This document shows positions 17,716-26,690 of a DNA stretch of 45,569 nucleotides, piece by piece. Each line of letters opens with the position of its first letter. Position 1 is the first letter of the stretch. The notes beneath the pieces are model-generated. The model ran no database searches. It was given only the letters and a program-made list of their open reading frames with translations, and had not been told where the DNA came from. Source of the stretch: Deltaproteobacteria bacterium (GTDB taxonomy: Bacteria > Myxococcota_A > UBA9160 > UBA6930); contig JAFDCZ010000008.1 of NCBI GenBank assembly GCA_019312665.1, positions 1-45,569 of the forward strand, read 5' to 3'. The translations under genes were made by a program, and so were the position numbers.

Positions 17716-18930
17716 CTAAGGCAGGAACTGGCTCGGATTGGCGAGCTTTCGGGGCAGGTATTCCTCGATCACGTAGTTCAGCCCCCATTTGGCCAAGGCC
17801 TGCTGCTCGGCGCGGACGCCCATCTTGAGCAGATCGTTGAGAGCCTTCTGCCAGGGCTTGTGGGCCTGGAAGAAGGGGTCGTTCTTGAGCGCATCCCGCG
17901 CCCGCTTGATATCGACATCGTGTAGCGGGTGGGTCGGCAGGTCGTACTCCCGGATGTCTGCTGGCGTGACCCCGAGGTACCGGGCCTGGGGGACGCAGAA
18001 GAACTGGGAAAGGTGAGCGGCATTTCCAGAGCCCACCTTGAGGGTTCGGTAGATATTGGAGATCCCGTAGGGGTCGCAATCCACGAACGCGTAGACCGGC
18101 AACTTGCATTCATCCGAGAGCTTGCGGATGAAACGCCGGGTCGCCCGGGTCGGTACACCGGCGAGCGAGACCAGGATGCAATTCGAACTCTGCCAGAATT
18201 TGTGGCTCTGGAGCCGCTGGAAGATACCGCCCGTTTCGATTGCCAGGATGAACTTCGCGTCGGTTTCGAAGGAAAGGTGCTCGACGGTCGAGGGGATCGA
18301 GTAGGCGCCCGAGCCAAAGCGTGTGCAATCGATGCGTTCCACCTCGCCGGTCTCGCGATCCGGGTCGAGCACGACCAGATTGCCGGCCACCGCGCCGCCG
18401 TGTTCGTCCGGAACGAAGCGCAGCTGTTCCCGGGAGACCCCCCGAATCGAGAACATTGCCTCGATATCGTCCATGACCGCATCGCTCTCGCTCTGCTCGT
18501 CGAAGCGCGCATCCTCCCAGTTCTTGCTCTGATAGTAGGCGTCCCGCTTCGTGGCGAAGTCATTCGATTCGACCATCTCCTTGGAGAGGCCCATCATACG
18601 CAGCGTCTGGGCGAAGCTCTTCACCGTGTTGACGGTCAGCGTGCGCGTCTTCTTCTGTCGGCCGATCTCGAAGTAGCCCTTCTTCTGGGAGTAGGAGACA
18701 TTCTTCAGCGAGCGGATCGGAAAGTGGAGATCGGGCTTCCCCTGCCGGTTGATGCGTTGGTGAACGCCCTTGGCGGTCTCCTTGATGAGATCGACGGTCA
18801 ACGCGTCGAGCTTCGCATTCCTCTTCCGGACCTCCTGAACCTTCTTCTGGATTTCCGCCTCGGAAGTCTTCTTCGGGGCCGCTTTCTTTCTCGTTGTATT
18901 TTTGCGCGTCGCTTTCTTGCGAGCTGCCAT
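17716..18930 (-). CDS. top6A: DNA topoisomerase VI subunit A (Spo11/Top6A family)
   Basis: TKRDAYYQSKNW (catalytic-Tyr region), FDEQSESDAVMDDIEAM, FILAIETGGIFQRL and VDCDPYGISNIYRTLKVGS (TOPRIM), YLGVTPADI; Lys/Arg-rich N-terminal tail. Confidence 0.88.
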   Translation of the reverse strand: MAARKKATRKNTTRKKAAPKKTSEAEIQKKVQEVRKRNAKLDALTVDLIKETAKGVHQRINRQGKPDLHFPIRSLKNVSYSQKKGYFEIGRQKKTRTLTVNTVKSFAQTLRMMGLSKEMVESNDFATKRDAYYQSKNWEDARFDEQSESDAVMDDIEAMFSIRGVSREQLRFVPDEHGGAVAGNLVVLDPDRETGEVERIDCTRFGSGAYSIPSTVEHLSFETDAKFILAIETGGIFQRLQSHKFWQSSNCILVSLAGVPTRATRRFIRKLSDECKLPVYAFVDCDPYGISNIYRTLKVGSGNAAHLSQFFCVPQARYLGVTPADIREYDLPTHPLHDVDIKRARDALKNDPFFQAHKPWQKALNDLLKMGVRAEQQALAKWGLNYVIEEYLPRKLANPSQFLP

Positions 18931-18932
18931 GG

Positions 18933-20681
18933 CTAGAGCTTCCTGCTCTTTTCGAGCACATCGGTGAGGTTGTTCACGACCTTGTCACGCTCCTTGTCCG
19001 TGAAGCCCAGGATCTCCTGAAGCCCCACGGCCACCTGCGGGATGTATTTCACGATGTAGGCGCGCTTCTTCTCTTCGTCGGCTTCGCGCCGTTGCTTGCG
19101 GATATGCCGGGCGACCTGCCGACCGCATTCCTGCAACCCCAGTCGGATTTCCTTGAGGATCTCAGGGTAGTGCGCCACCGCTTCCTTGCTCTCGGAGGTG
19201 AACGGCACCCAGACGCTGGCGATATGCACCATCAGGAGCATCGGCCCTACCGGCATTGCGCCCCGGGGCTGCTGCATCTTGTAGGCCTTCCAATCCGTGG
19301 CCGTGATCGCCTTGGTGATCGCGCAGGCGCCCTGCTGGTACTGCAAAGGCACACGGTTCGCGAAGCGGAAGGCCGTCACCGAGTCGTCCCCGGAAAGCTT
19401 GCCGCCGTAGGCGAGCCCGACCTCGATCAGGAACGGATTGCCTCGGTAGACCGTCGGCTTGCGGGTGACGGACGCATAGAAATCCGCCTCCACCTCCTGC
19501 CGGAGTGCGCTCTCGAGCAGTTCTTCGCCGATGGGTGCGATGCAATCGGTCGGCGGCGACATGATCTTGGTCGCCTGGATGCTCTTGTGGACCCGCTCCG
19601 CTTCGTCGCGGGTCACCTCACTCGGACGGCGTTTCCCGGCCACCTTGGCTCGCGTGCAGATCTCGTCTGCGATCCGTCCGGAGACCCGGGAGAAATCGGC
19701 CTGCAGGCAACCGCGCAGGTTGCGGGATTTCGTGTCCCGGAACATCTGCATCAGCACGCCGAGTTCGACACCATACGGATGCGGTTTGATCTCATCCGTC
19801 TCCGGGGGCAGCTCCTCCGTGACACGATCGAAGAGGACGGCACCGTTCGTCTTGCTCGGGTTCGGCGGGAGGAACTCGAGCCGCGCATGGGGATTGGCGA
19901 GCGAGATCTGGCGGATGTACGCCTCGACCGAATGCTGGCCGCCTCGGTAGGCGCCTTCCAGCTCGATCTCGACCCGCGTGCCATGATTGGCCGCCCACTC
20001 GACCTCGATGTCCTTCTTCACGCGCGGTTCGTTTGTCTTGGTATCGATGACCAGCTCGAAGTGGTGTGCGGGTTTCCTGGCGCCCGTACGAGTCGTGATG
20101 ACGATGGGCTTGCCAGTGGTCAGCAGGCCGTACATGCCGGCCGCGCTGATGCCGATGCCCTGTTGGCCGCGGCTCTGGCGAAGCCGATGGAACTTCGAGC
20201 CATACAGCAGGCGCCCGAAGATCTTCGGTACCTGGCTCTTTACGATGCCCGGCCCATTGTCTTCGATGGCGATGCGAAAGCGCGTCTCGTCCTTCTGGTG
20301 GATCTCGACACGAATGTCCGGAACGATGCCCGCTTCCTCGCAGGCATCCAGTGAGTTGTCGACGCCTTCTTTGACCGTGGTGAGCAGCGCCTTCGACGGG
20401 TTGTCGAAACCCAACAGGTGGCGGTTCTTGGCAAAGAACTCGGAGACCGAAATGTCTCGCTGCTTGCCGGCCATCTCCTGGGCCGTCGTGCGGCTGCGCG
20501 GTTTCGCGGCCTTCTTGCGACCCGCTTTCTTGACGGCCGGCTTCGCGGCCTTCTTGCGGCCCGCCTTCTTCACGGCCGGCTTCGCTGCCGTCGCCTTTTT
20601 CTTCGGCGCCTTCCGAGCGGTTCCCTTGGGCGTCTTCCCACCCTTGCCGCCGGTGAACGCGAAGCTCCCCTGCTTGCTCAT
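18933..20681 (-). CDS. top6B: DNA topoisomerase VI subunit B (GHKL ATPase)
   Basis: [17 protein letters not shown] (N box), IEDNGPGI (G1), [37 protein letters not shown] (G2 region); 2-bp gap to top6A. Lys/Ala-rich N-terminal extension. Confidence 0.9.
   Translation of the reverse strand: MSKQGSFAFTGGKGGKTPKGTARKAPKKKATAAKPAVKKAGRKKAAKPAVKKAGRKKAAKPRSRTTAQEMAGKQRDISVSEFFAKNRHLLGFDNPSKALLTTVKEGVDNSLDACEEAGIVPDIRVEIHQKDETRFRIAIEDNGPGIVKSQVPKIFGRLLYGSKFHRLRQSRGQQGIGISAAGMYGLLTTGKPIVITTRTGARKPAHHFELVIDTKTNEPRVKKDIEVEWAANHGTRVEIELEGAYRGGQHSVEAYIRQISLANPHARLEFLPPNPSKTNGAVLFDRVTEELPPETDEIKPHPYGVELGVLMQMFRDTKSRNLRGCLQADFSRVSGRIADEICTRAKVAGKRRPSEVTRDEAERVHKSIQATKIMSPPTDCIAPIGEELLESALRQEVEADFYASVTRKPTVYRGNPFLIEVGLAYGGKLSGDDSVTAFRFANRVPLQYQQGACAITKAITATDWKAYKMQQPRGAMPVGPMLLMVHIASVWVPFTSESKEAVAHYPEILKEIRLGLQECGRQVARHIRKQRREADEEKKRAYIVKYIPQVAVGLQEILGFTDKERDKVVNNLTDVLEKSRKL
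20503..20580 (-). repeat. Tandem 39-bp (13-codon) repeat in top6B encoding [13 protein letters not shown]-type units
   Basis: TTCGCGGCCTTCTTGCGACCCGCTTTCTTGACGGCCGGC followed directly by TTCGCGGCCTTCTTGCGGCCCGCCTTCTTCACGGCCGGC (plus strand), differing by 3 bases. Confidence 0.85.
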
Positions 20682-20750
20682 GCATCACCCCCGAGAGGGA
20701 TCATCGGGATCGGGCCCGATGGGGTCAACAACCCCGGAGGGCGGGCTCGT

Positions 20751-20963
20751 CTAGGCCAGCACCAGGCGCTGCCCGGCGAAGTTGCCCGTCAGGCGGACCC
20801 GGTCTTCCCGAAGCAGCTCGAGGACCACTTCGACGATCTCGCGGTCGTCGTCGGTCAGGTCGCCAAGGGTTTGGACCAGCTCGAGCAGGGTGGTTTCGAC
20901 CGGTCGGCCGCCGGGCTCCTGGTCGAATCCCTGATCTGTGCTGAGTGTGGCTGTGCGGCCCAT
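20751..20963 (-). CDS. Small hypothetical protein (70 aa)
   Basis: ORF VETTLLELVQTLGDLTDDDREIVEVVLELLREDRVRLTGNFAGQRLVLA, protein-like composition, same strand and upstream of top6B, with a sigma-54-like element upstream. Confidence 0.5.
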   Translation of the reverse strand: MGRTATLSTDQGFDQEPGGRPVETTLLELVQTLGDLTDDDREIVEVVLELLREDRVRLTGNFAGQRLVLA

Positions 20964-21009
20964 CTGGACGCCTCCGGTCTCGGGTCCTCGGCTCTTGCCC
21001 AGGAACCAG

Positions 21010-21025
21010 AGCAGGATGTGTGCCA
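21010..21025 (-). promoter_or_regulatory. Candidate sigma-54 (-24/-12) promoter upstream of the small ORF/top6BA
   Basis: Minus strand TGGCAC-ACATC-CTGCT; GG-N10-GC spacing, one mismatch to TGGCAC-N5-TTGCW; about 47 bp upstream of the ORF start at 20963. Confidence 0.45.
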
Positions 21026-21202
21026 GCTTTCGCCGGCTCCCGCGCCGTTCCGGGATTTCAGTAAAACTTGTTCATTCTCGGCCAGTTACGCCGCTCTCTG
21101 GGGGTTTCCCTGGGTCTCTTCGACGCGCAAGCAGGTGACGAAATTCGGTCGCTTGTGTACGGGAATTGACACTCTGCCGACCGGCCGTTCAGCTCCGGGG
21201 AG

Positions 21203-21919
21203 CTACAGCAGGAATTCGGCCAGGCGGGCGGTGACGAAGCTGCTGAGCGGGTCCTCCCCCGTGGCGGGCTCGAGGAACGTCACTCCCATTCCCGAGGGGC
21301 GAAGAGAGGCTCCAACGGCGTGGTTGGCGACGACGCATTTGAGCGAAACCGGCCCATCCGGCAGCGGGATCCGCAGCTTGATCTTCTGGCCGATCTCGAG
21401 AGGCGAGGGCGTCTCGAGAAAGGCGCCCCCCTTCGAGAGGGTCGAGCAGACGAGATCCTTGCGCCGGATCCCCCAGGAAGCGCGGCAGAGCAGGTCCGTC
21501 GGCGCCCGCGAGAACCGGCGCTTGGGCTGGTGCTCATGCTCGAAACGAGCCTCGTTGGCCATCCAGCGCAGGGCGCTGTCGTCGAAGGGTGTCCGCAGAA
21601 CCCGGTCGACCCCGGCCTTGCGTAGCTCCGCCAGCCGTTTTTCATCCGCCAGCTCGCCCACGGCGACCAGGCTCGTGATCGACCCGTCCCGGTTGGCGGG
21701 CAGTCGGGGCAGCACCCTGCCGAGAATGGCCAGATCCAGCTCCTCCGGAAGCATCACGGCGCGTACGCCGCCGGCCTCGGCCTGGCGGCAGAACAGCACC
21801 GCCTCGTCCGGGTCCGCAGCATAGAAGACATCGATGCCCATGCGGAGCAGCCGCAGGGCGGCCCTTCCCAGGCCCGTGGAGGCGTCGTCCAGGATCAGCG
21901 TAAAGGGATGATCGTCCAT
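21203..21919 (-). CDS. PilZ-domain protein with N-terminal receiver-like region
   Basis: RRFSRAP...CSTLSKGGAFLETPSPLEIGQKIKLRIPLPDGPVSLKCVV...PSGMGVTFLEP matches the PilZ RxxxR + (D/N)xSxxG layout. Confidence 0.7.
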   Translation of the reverse strand: MDDHPFTLILDDASTGLGRAALRLLRMGIDVFYAADPDEAVLFCRQAEAGGVRAVMLPEELDLAILGRVLPRLPANRDGSITSLVAVGELADEKRLAELRKAGVDRVLRTPFDDSALRWMANEARFEHEHQPKRRFSRAPTDLLCRASWGIRRKDLVCSTLSKGGAFLETPSPLEIGQKIKLRIPLPDGPVSLKCVVANHAVGASLRPSGMGVTFLEPATGEDPLSSFVTARLAEFLL

Positions 21920-22022
21920 CGGGTCCTCCCGCGTGGCTCGGCGATTCCCTGCATCGGGAAGGGGGGACGAAAGCTTGAGGTGGGGCTGTGGAAAGCGGGC
22001 GTGATGCGTCGCGCGGGCTCGA

Positions 22023-23345
22023 TCAAGCGCCGGTCGTGCGCCTCGTTGCGGGGAGATCGAAGCGCCAGAAGACGAGCGCGCCGATGGCGAAGCCGACGGC
22101 CGGGATGCCCGCGAAGAGCTGGCGAAGGGCCAGCACTGTTGATTCGGCCTGGACGGCGTTTGGTTCGAAGCCTATGAGGCCGAGCGCCACCCCGACTCCG
22201 CCCGTCGAGAACGCGATTCCTGCTTTCAATGCGAAGTTCAGCGCGGCGGTGTACGTGCCTTCCTTCCGCTCTCCTGTGCGAACTGCATCCGCGTCGATGA
22301 CATCCGCCAAGACGGCGCTGGACAATGCGCCTCCACAGCCCATGCCTGCGCCGGCGATGGCAAGGGCGACCGCCATCGCAACGATCTGGCCCTCGCCCAC
22401 GAAGAAAGTTGCGCCGAATCCAGCTCCTCCCGCACCCATGGAGACGAGCCAGGTCGCGTGCTTGCCGAAGCGGCGCGCCGCCATCACCCACACAGGCAGG
22501 CTGATCACCCCGGCCACCACGTACACCCCAGGCAGGACACCCATCAGATCCGGCCGCCCAAGGGAGTACTCGATGACGAAGGGAGCGAGGCCTCCGAGCA
22601 CCCCCACGCCCAGGTTCTCGATGAACCAGACGAGCAGCAGGATCCGTGCGTGCCGCGATCGCATGACGTCGCGCCATGCGGCGCGGAAGCCGGCGCCGCC
22701 CCGGCTGCTGTTTTTCGCGGGTTCGCGCAGGAGGAGCGGGGTCAGTGCGAGGAAGATCACCGCGGCGGCTCCGGTCGCGAGTGCGAGAAGTGCGGTGTCG
22801 TGAGCGGGCGCTGGAAGGCCGCGAGCGAACTGGATCGCGCCGAAGGCCAGCAGCAGCCCGATCGTCCAACTCGCCTGGCGAAGAGCGAACGCTCGAGTGC
22901 GTTGGTGTGGATCGTCACTCAACTCCGCCCCCCAGGAGCCGTGCGGCACCGAGTAGAGAGTGAAGCCGGTGTAGAAGACCAGCAGCGAGACGAAGCAAAA
23001 CGCGGTGACAGCCGCTGGGGGCATTCCGGCCGGCGGGGTCCAGAGCGCTACGAAGCCCAGGAGCATCACCGGGAGCCCGGCAAACATCCATGGGCGTCGT
23101 CGGCCCAGGGGGCTCCTCGTCCGGTCACTCCACGTTCCGACGAGCGGGTCCGATATCGCATCCCAGAGTTTGGCAACCGTCATGGCGACGCCGATCACCG
23201 CCGGAGCGAGCAGGAGCACGTCCGTCGCGAACTTCAGAAAGTAGAATTGGAGGAAGAAGAGCAGGTATCCGAGCCCGAAGGCGGGCCCGCCGTACGCGGT
23301 GAGCCGCGCGATCGAAATCCGAGGCGGATGGAAACTTGACACCAT
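22023..23345 (-). CDS. GPH-type MFS transporter
   Basis: Multiple TM helices; AKLWDAISDPLVGTWSDRTRSPLGRRRPWMFAG is a GPH family signature. Confidence 0.85.
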   Translation of the reverse strand: MVSSFHPPRISIARLTAYGGPAFGLGYLLFFLQFYFLKFATDVLLLAPAVIGVAMTVAKLWDAISDPLVGTWSDRTRSPLGRRRPWMFAGLPVMLLGFVALWTPPAGMPPAAVTAFCFVSLLVFYTGFTLYSVPHGSWGAELSDDPHQRTRAFALRQASWTIGLLLAFGAIQFARGLPAPAHDTALLALATGAAAVIFLALTPLLLREPAKNSSRGGAGFRAAWRDVMRSRHARILLLVWFIENLGVGVLGGLAPFVIEYSLGRPDLMGVLPGVYVVAGVISLPVWVMAARRFGKHATWLVSMGAGGAGFGATFFVGEGQIVAMAVALAIAGAGMGCGGALSSAVLADVIDADAVRTGERKEGTYTAALNFALKAGIAFSTGGVGVALGLIGFEPNAVQAESTVLALRQLFAGIPAVGFAIGALVFWRFDLPATRRTTGA

Positions 23346-23382
23346 AGGTGTCAGTCTGCATTGTTGACACCTAGGATGTCAA
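23337..23382. promoter_or_regulatory. Paired inverted repeats in the MFS/marR divergent region
   Basis: TGACACC-ATA-GGTGTCA (23337-23353, perfect) and TTGACACCTAGGATGTCAA (23364-23382, one mismatched pair), centres 28 bp apart. The first covers the MFS start codon (23343-23345). Confidence 0.75.
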
Positions 23383-23460
23383 GTGTGACGGAAGCGCCCG
23401 TACCACTCGGCGAGCCGGGAATGCGGGCCAGGTTCGGCGCCAGCTCGCTGGAGGATCCCA

Positions 23461-23949
23461 ATGGCAGGTCCGGCAGACTCTGAAAAGAAGGTGTCCCGTC
23501 GCGGCCCGTCACCCGCAGGAGACGCGCTGCATGCGCTCCTCTACGAAGTCGCCTTCACACATTTCCGGGTTCAGGCGGTCTTCGCCCAACGAGGCGCCGG
23601 TGCCCTGACGCCCGGGCAGGTCTCCATGCTCCGTTCGCTCGCCCTCGAGGGGCCCCAGACCGTACCCGCGATCGCGAGCGCAAGACCCGTGGCGCGCCAA
23701 CCGGTCCAGCGGATGGCCGTCGATCTCTGTGAGCGAGGGTTGACGACCTTCGAGACCAACCCGAACCACCGGCGCTCCCGGCTTCTCACCCTCACGACCG
23801 AGGGACGCCGTATCTACGCTCGCATCGAGCGTGCTCAGCGCGCCTGGGCGAGTCGGTTGGTCGATGGCGAACTGGGCGAGAGGCGTCTCCGCGATGCCGC
23901 CCGATTGCTCCGCAAGATCAGCGAACGGGTGCGTGCTGACGGAGAGTAG
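23461..23949 (+). CDS. MarR-family transcriptional regulator
   Basis: GALTPGQVSMLRSLALEGPQTVPAIASARPVARQPVQRMAVDLCERGLTTFETNPNHRRSRLLTLTTEGRRIY, MarR wHTH pattern. Confidence 0.85.
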   Translation: MAGPADSEKKVSRRGPSPAGDALHALLYEVAFTHFRVQAVFAQRGAGALTPGQVSMLRSLALEGPQTVPAIASARPVARQPVQRMAVDLCERGLTTFETNPNHRRSRLLTLTTEGRRIYARIERAQRAWASRLVDGELGERRLRDAARLLRKISERVRADGE

Positions 23950-24061
23950 GGGAGGCCAGCTTCAAGTCATTGTCCGGGGCCCGCCAGAGAAGCGCCAGCA
24001 ATCGCCTGATCTCCTTCCTTCGCGTCTGATCTCCTGTCCCTTCGTGGAAGGACTCGGATGC

Positions 24062-25585
24062 CTAACGCTCCGCCCGGAATCCCACCGCCTCCGCCATGAC
24101 CGCCGGCCCCACTTTTTCCTCGCCCGCCAGGTCGGCAATCGTTCGTGCGACGCGCATCAGGCGGTGCGCGGCTCGGGCCGAGAGCGCCATGCGATCGACC
24201 GCCCTGGAGAGGATGCGGCTCGCTTCGGGTGTGGCCGCGACGAGTTCGTCGAGTGAAGACATCGGAATGGCGGCGTTGTGATGGGCGTGTTGGCCGAGGC
24301 CGGCTCGTTCGAGGCGGTGCGTCTGTGTCTCCCGAGCTGCGATGACCTGGGCGCGAAGCGCCATTGTGCCTGGACCCGTTGGCGGAAGAGCCAGATCATC
24401 GAAGGGGACCGGCTGCACCGACAGGTGGAGGTCGATGCGGTCGAGCAGCGGGCCGGATACCCGTGCCTCGTAGCGGGCGAGTGATCCCTCGTCGCAGCGG
24501 CAATCCCGCACTCCGGAGCCGTACCATCCACATCGACAAGGATTGGCGGCGGCGATGAGCTGAAAGCAGGCGTCGAGGGTGATTCGTCCAACCGCTCGTG
24601 CGTGCACGACCTGCCCCTCCTCCAGGATCTGCCGCAGGCTCTCGAGGGCGCTGCGATCGAACTCGGGGAGCTCGTCGAGGAAGAGCACGCCGCGGTGAGC
24701 GAGCGTGACTTCACCTGGGCTGAGGCTTGGCCCGCCACCCAACAATCCGGCACGCGTTGCGGAATGGTGTGGTGCGCGGAAGGGCCGTTGATGAAGAGGC
24801 TGGGTATCACTGGAGAGGCCGGCTGCGTCGCGGATGCGCGCCACCTCGAAGCATTCTTCTCCGGTGAGCGGCGGCAAGAGGCCAGGCAGGCAGCGCGCGA
24901 GTAGCGTCTTGCCTGCGCCGGGGGCACCGCGCAGAAGCAAGCCATGGCCACCGGCTGCAGCGATCAACAGGGCGCGCTTGGCTTCCCACTGGCCGCGTAC
25001 CAGGCCCAGGTCGGATGCCGCGGGTGGGCCCGGCGTGAGGAGCTTCGGAGGCCTGGCCAGTTCGAGCGCAGCGCCGGTGGCGAGCTTCTCGATCACTTCA
25101 CCGAGATGGCGGGCCAGTTCCGGCGGTTCTGCCAGCAAGCCGGCTTCGCTGGCATGACTGGCCGGCAGGATGACGCGCGTGCAACCGGCAGCCCGAAGGC
25201 AGGCCGCTTGGGAAAGCGCACCGCGCACCGGCCTCAGTCGACCATCCAGCGCGAGCTCGCCGATCAAGCCAACGCCTTCCAGGGCCGTGGGGGGAAGCGT
25301 TCCACCCGCGGCCAGGATGCCGACGGCGACGGCCAGGTCGAGACCGGCCCCCTGCTTGCGCAATGCTGCCGGTGCAAGGTTGATGGTGATTCGGCGATCC
25401 GGGAACGGAAGGCCGATCGCCTGCACGGCCGCACGTACCCGGGCGGCGCTCTCCCGCATTGCCGCCTCGGGCAGTCCCACGATATCGATGCGCGGCAGCT
25501 GGGAGCTGATGCGCGCCTCGACCTCGACCGGGATCCCTTCGATGCCGAGCAGGGTCGCACCGAGCACCCTCGCATGGCCTGCCAT
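24062..25585 (-). CDS. comM: YifB/ComM family Mg-chelatase-like AAA+ ATPase
   Basis: VEARISSQLPRIDIVGLPEAAMRESAARVRAA; GAPGAGKTLLARCLPGLLPPL; FRAPHHSATRAGLLGGG; LFLDELPEF; CRCGWYG. Confidence 0.93.
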   Translation of the reverse strand: MAGHARVLGATLLGIEGIPVEVEARISSQLPRIDIVGLPEAAMRESAARVRAAVQAIGLPFPDRRITINLAPAALRKQGAGLDLAVAVGILAAGGTLPPTALEGVGLIGELALDGRLRPVRGALSQAACLRAAGCTRVILPASHASEAGLLAEPPELARHLGEVIEKLATGAALELARPPKLLTPGPPAASDLGLVRGQWEAKRALLIAAAGGHGLLLRGAPGAGKTLLARCLPGLLPPLTGEECFEVARIRDAAGLSSDTQPLHQRPFRAPHHSATRAGLLGGGPSLSPGEVTLAHRGVLFLDELPEFDRSALESLRQILEEGQVVHARAVGRITLDACFQLIAAANPCRCGWYGSGVRDCRCDEGSLARYEARVSGPLLDRIDLHLSVQPVPFDDLALPPTGPGTMALRAQVIAARETQTHRLERAGLGQHAHHNAAIPMSSLDELVAATPEASRILSRAVDRMALSARAAHRLMRVARTIADLAGEEKVGPAVMAEAVGFRAER

Positions 25586-25862
25586 GGAAGTCTCCGCGGG
25601 ACCGCGGGGGTGAGCTCGACCGAATCCAAGCAGCGGCAGAAGGCAGGGCCCCCGAAGGAACCCTGCCCTCCCACCTTTGAGAAGCCCCGCCAGGGTTGGG
25701 GCATCCGTATAGGAAGTGGTGAGAAGGCACCAGAAGTGTCAACGCCCCATCAGCTTTCTTTCCGTTCACGAGAGAATTCCCCAAGGGGGCCAATTTTTCC
25801 CTGCGGGGGGCGAATGTCCGCGGTGCGGTGCACATCCTATGTTGGAGCACTCGGAGGACCCC

Positions 25863-26690
25863 ATGTCACGCCCCGACAGCCCTGTCTCTTTCTGGCTTGC
25901 CCTGCTGCTGGCTTTGAGCCTGCCTGTTCTGGCTTGCCAGACCACGACCGGAACGGCCCTGGACAAGAAATCCACCCAGGGCGCGATCGCCGGTGCCGTC
26001 CTGGGCGCCGCCGCCGGGGCCGCTATCGATGGCCACAAGCGCGGCCGTGGCGCCGTGATCGGCGCTGCTGTCGGCGGGCTGGCCGGCGGTTTGATCGGGC
26101 ACACCCTCGATCGCCAGGCCCAGGAGATCGACGTGATTCCGGATGCCCAGGTGGAGCGTCGTGACGACCGGTTGTTCGTGGCGTTCCCCAACGACGTGAT
26201 GTTCGATACGGGCTCGCACGCTCTGTATCCGGGCGCTTACAGCCGCCTCGATCAGTTGGTTGATTCCCTGCTCCGCTACCCGGATACGGAAGTGGTCGTG
26301 AAAGGCCACACGGATTCGACCGGAAACCGGGATTCGAACCTCAGTCTCAGCGAGGATCGGGCCGACGCGGTGCGCCGCTATTTGATCGCCCGCGGAATTT
26401 CGCCTTCGCGTGTGACGGCGATCGGCTTCGGAGACGCCATGCCGTTGGCCACGAATCAGACCCAGGCCGGCCGCCTGCGGAACCGCCGGGTGGAGATCGA
26501 GATCCGGCCGACCCGGGAGTTGCGAGAGCGCGACCGGCAGCAGCGCGAGGCGCAAGAGAGCTACACCCCGGCTGGCGATGACCGTTACGATCCCTATGAA
26601 TCTTCCGCGCCTACGGATGCCGGTTCAAATGGCGATCCGTACGAGCCTGGAGATGCCGACCGGTACGACGATCCCTACGAGGTGAGATGA
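25863..26690 (+). CDS. OmpA-family lipoprotein with glycine-zipper region
   Basis: Lipobox VLAC; GAIAGAVLGAAAGAAIDGHKRGRGAVIGAAVGGLAGGLIG; OmpA core VVVKGHTDSTGNRDSNLSLSEDRADAVRRYL...GFGDAMPLATNQTQAGRLRNRRVEIEI. Confidence 0.9.
   Translation: MSRPDSPVSFWLALLLALSLPVLACQTTTGTALDKKSTQGAIAGAVLGAAAGAAIDGHKRGRGAVIGAAVGGLAGGLIGHTLDRQAQEIDVIPDAQVERRDDRLFVAFPNDVMFDTGSHALYPGAYSRLDQLVDSLLRYPDTEVVVKGHTDSTGNRDSNLSLSEDRADAVRRYLIARGISPSRVTAIGFGDAMPLATNQTQAGRLRNRRVEIEIRPTRELRERDRQQREAQESYTPAGDDRYDPYESSAPTDAGSNGDPYEPGDADRYDDPYEVR

Noticed and set aside
17929-20354. Plus-strand ORFs of 335 and 486 aa
   Set aside because: Antisense shadows of top6A and top6B.
25640-25670. GGCAGGG...CCCTGCC hairpin upstream of the OmpA gene
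   Set aside because: 7-bp GC stem in the comM/ompA spacer, likely by chance at this GC content; no supporting context.
26331-26340. GATTCGAACC, reminiscent of a tRNA T-loop on the minus strand
   Set aside because: Lies inside the OmpA core coding sequence (GNRDSNLSL); no acceptor or anticodon arms around it.
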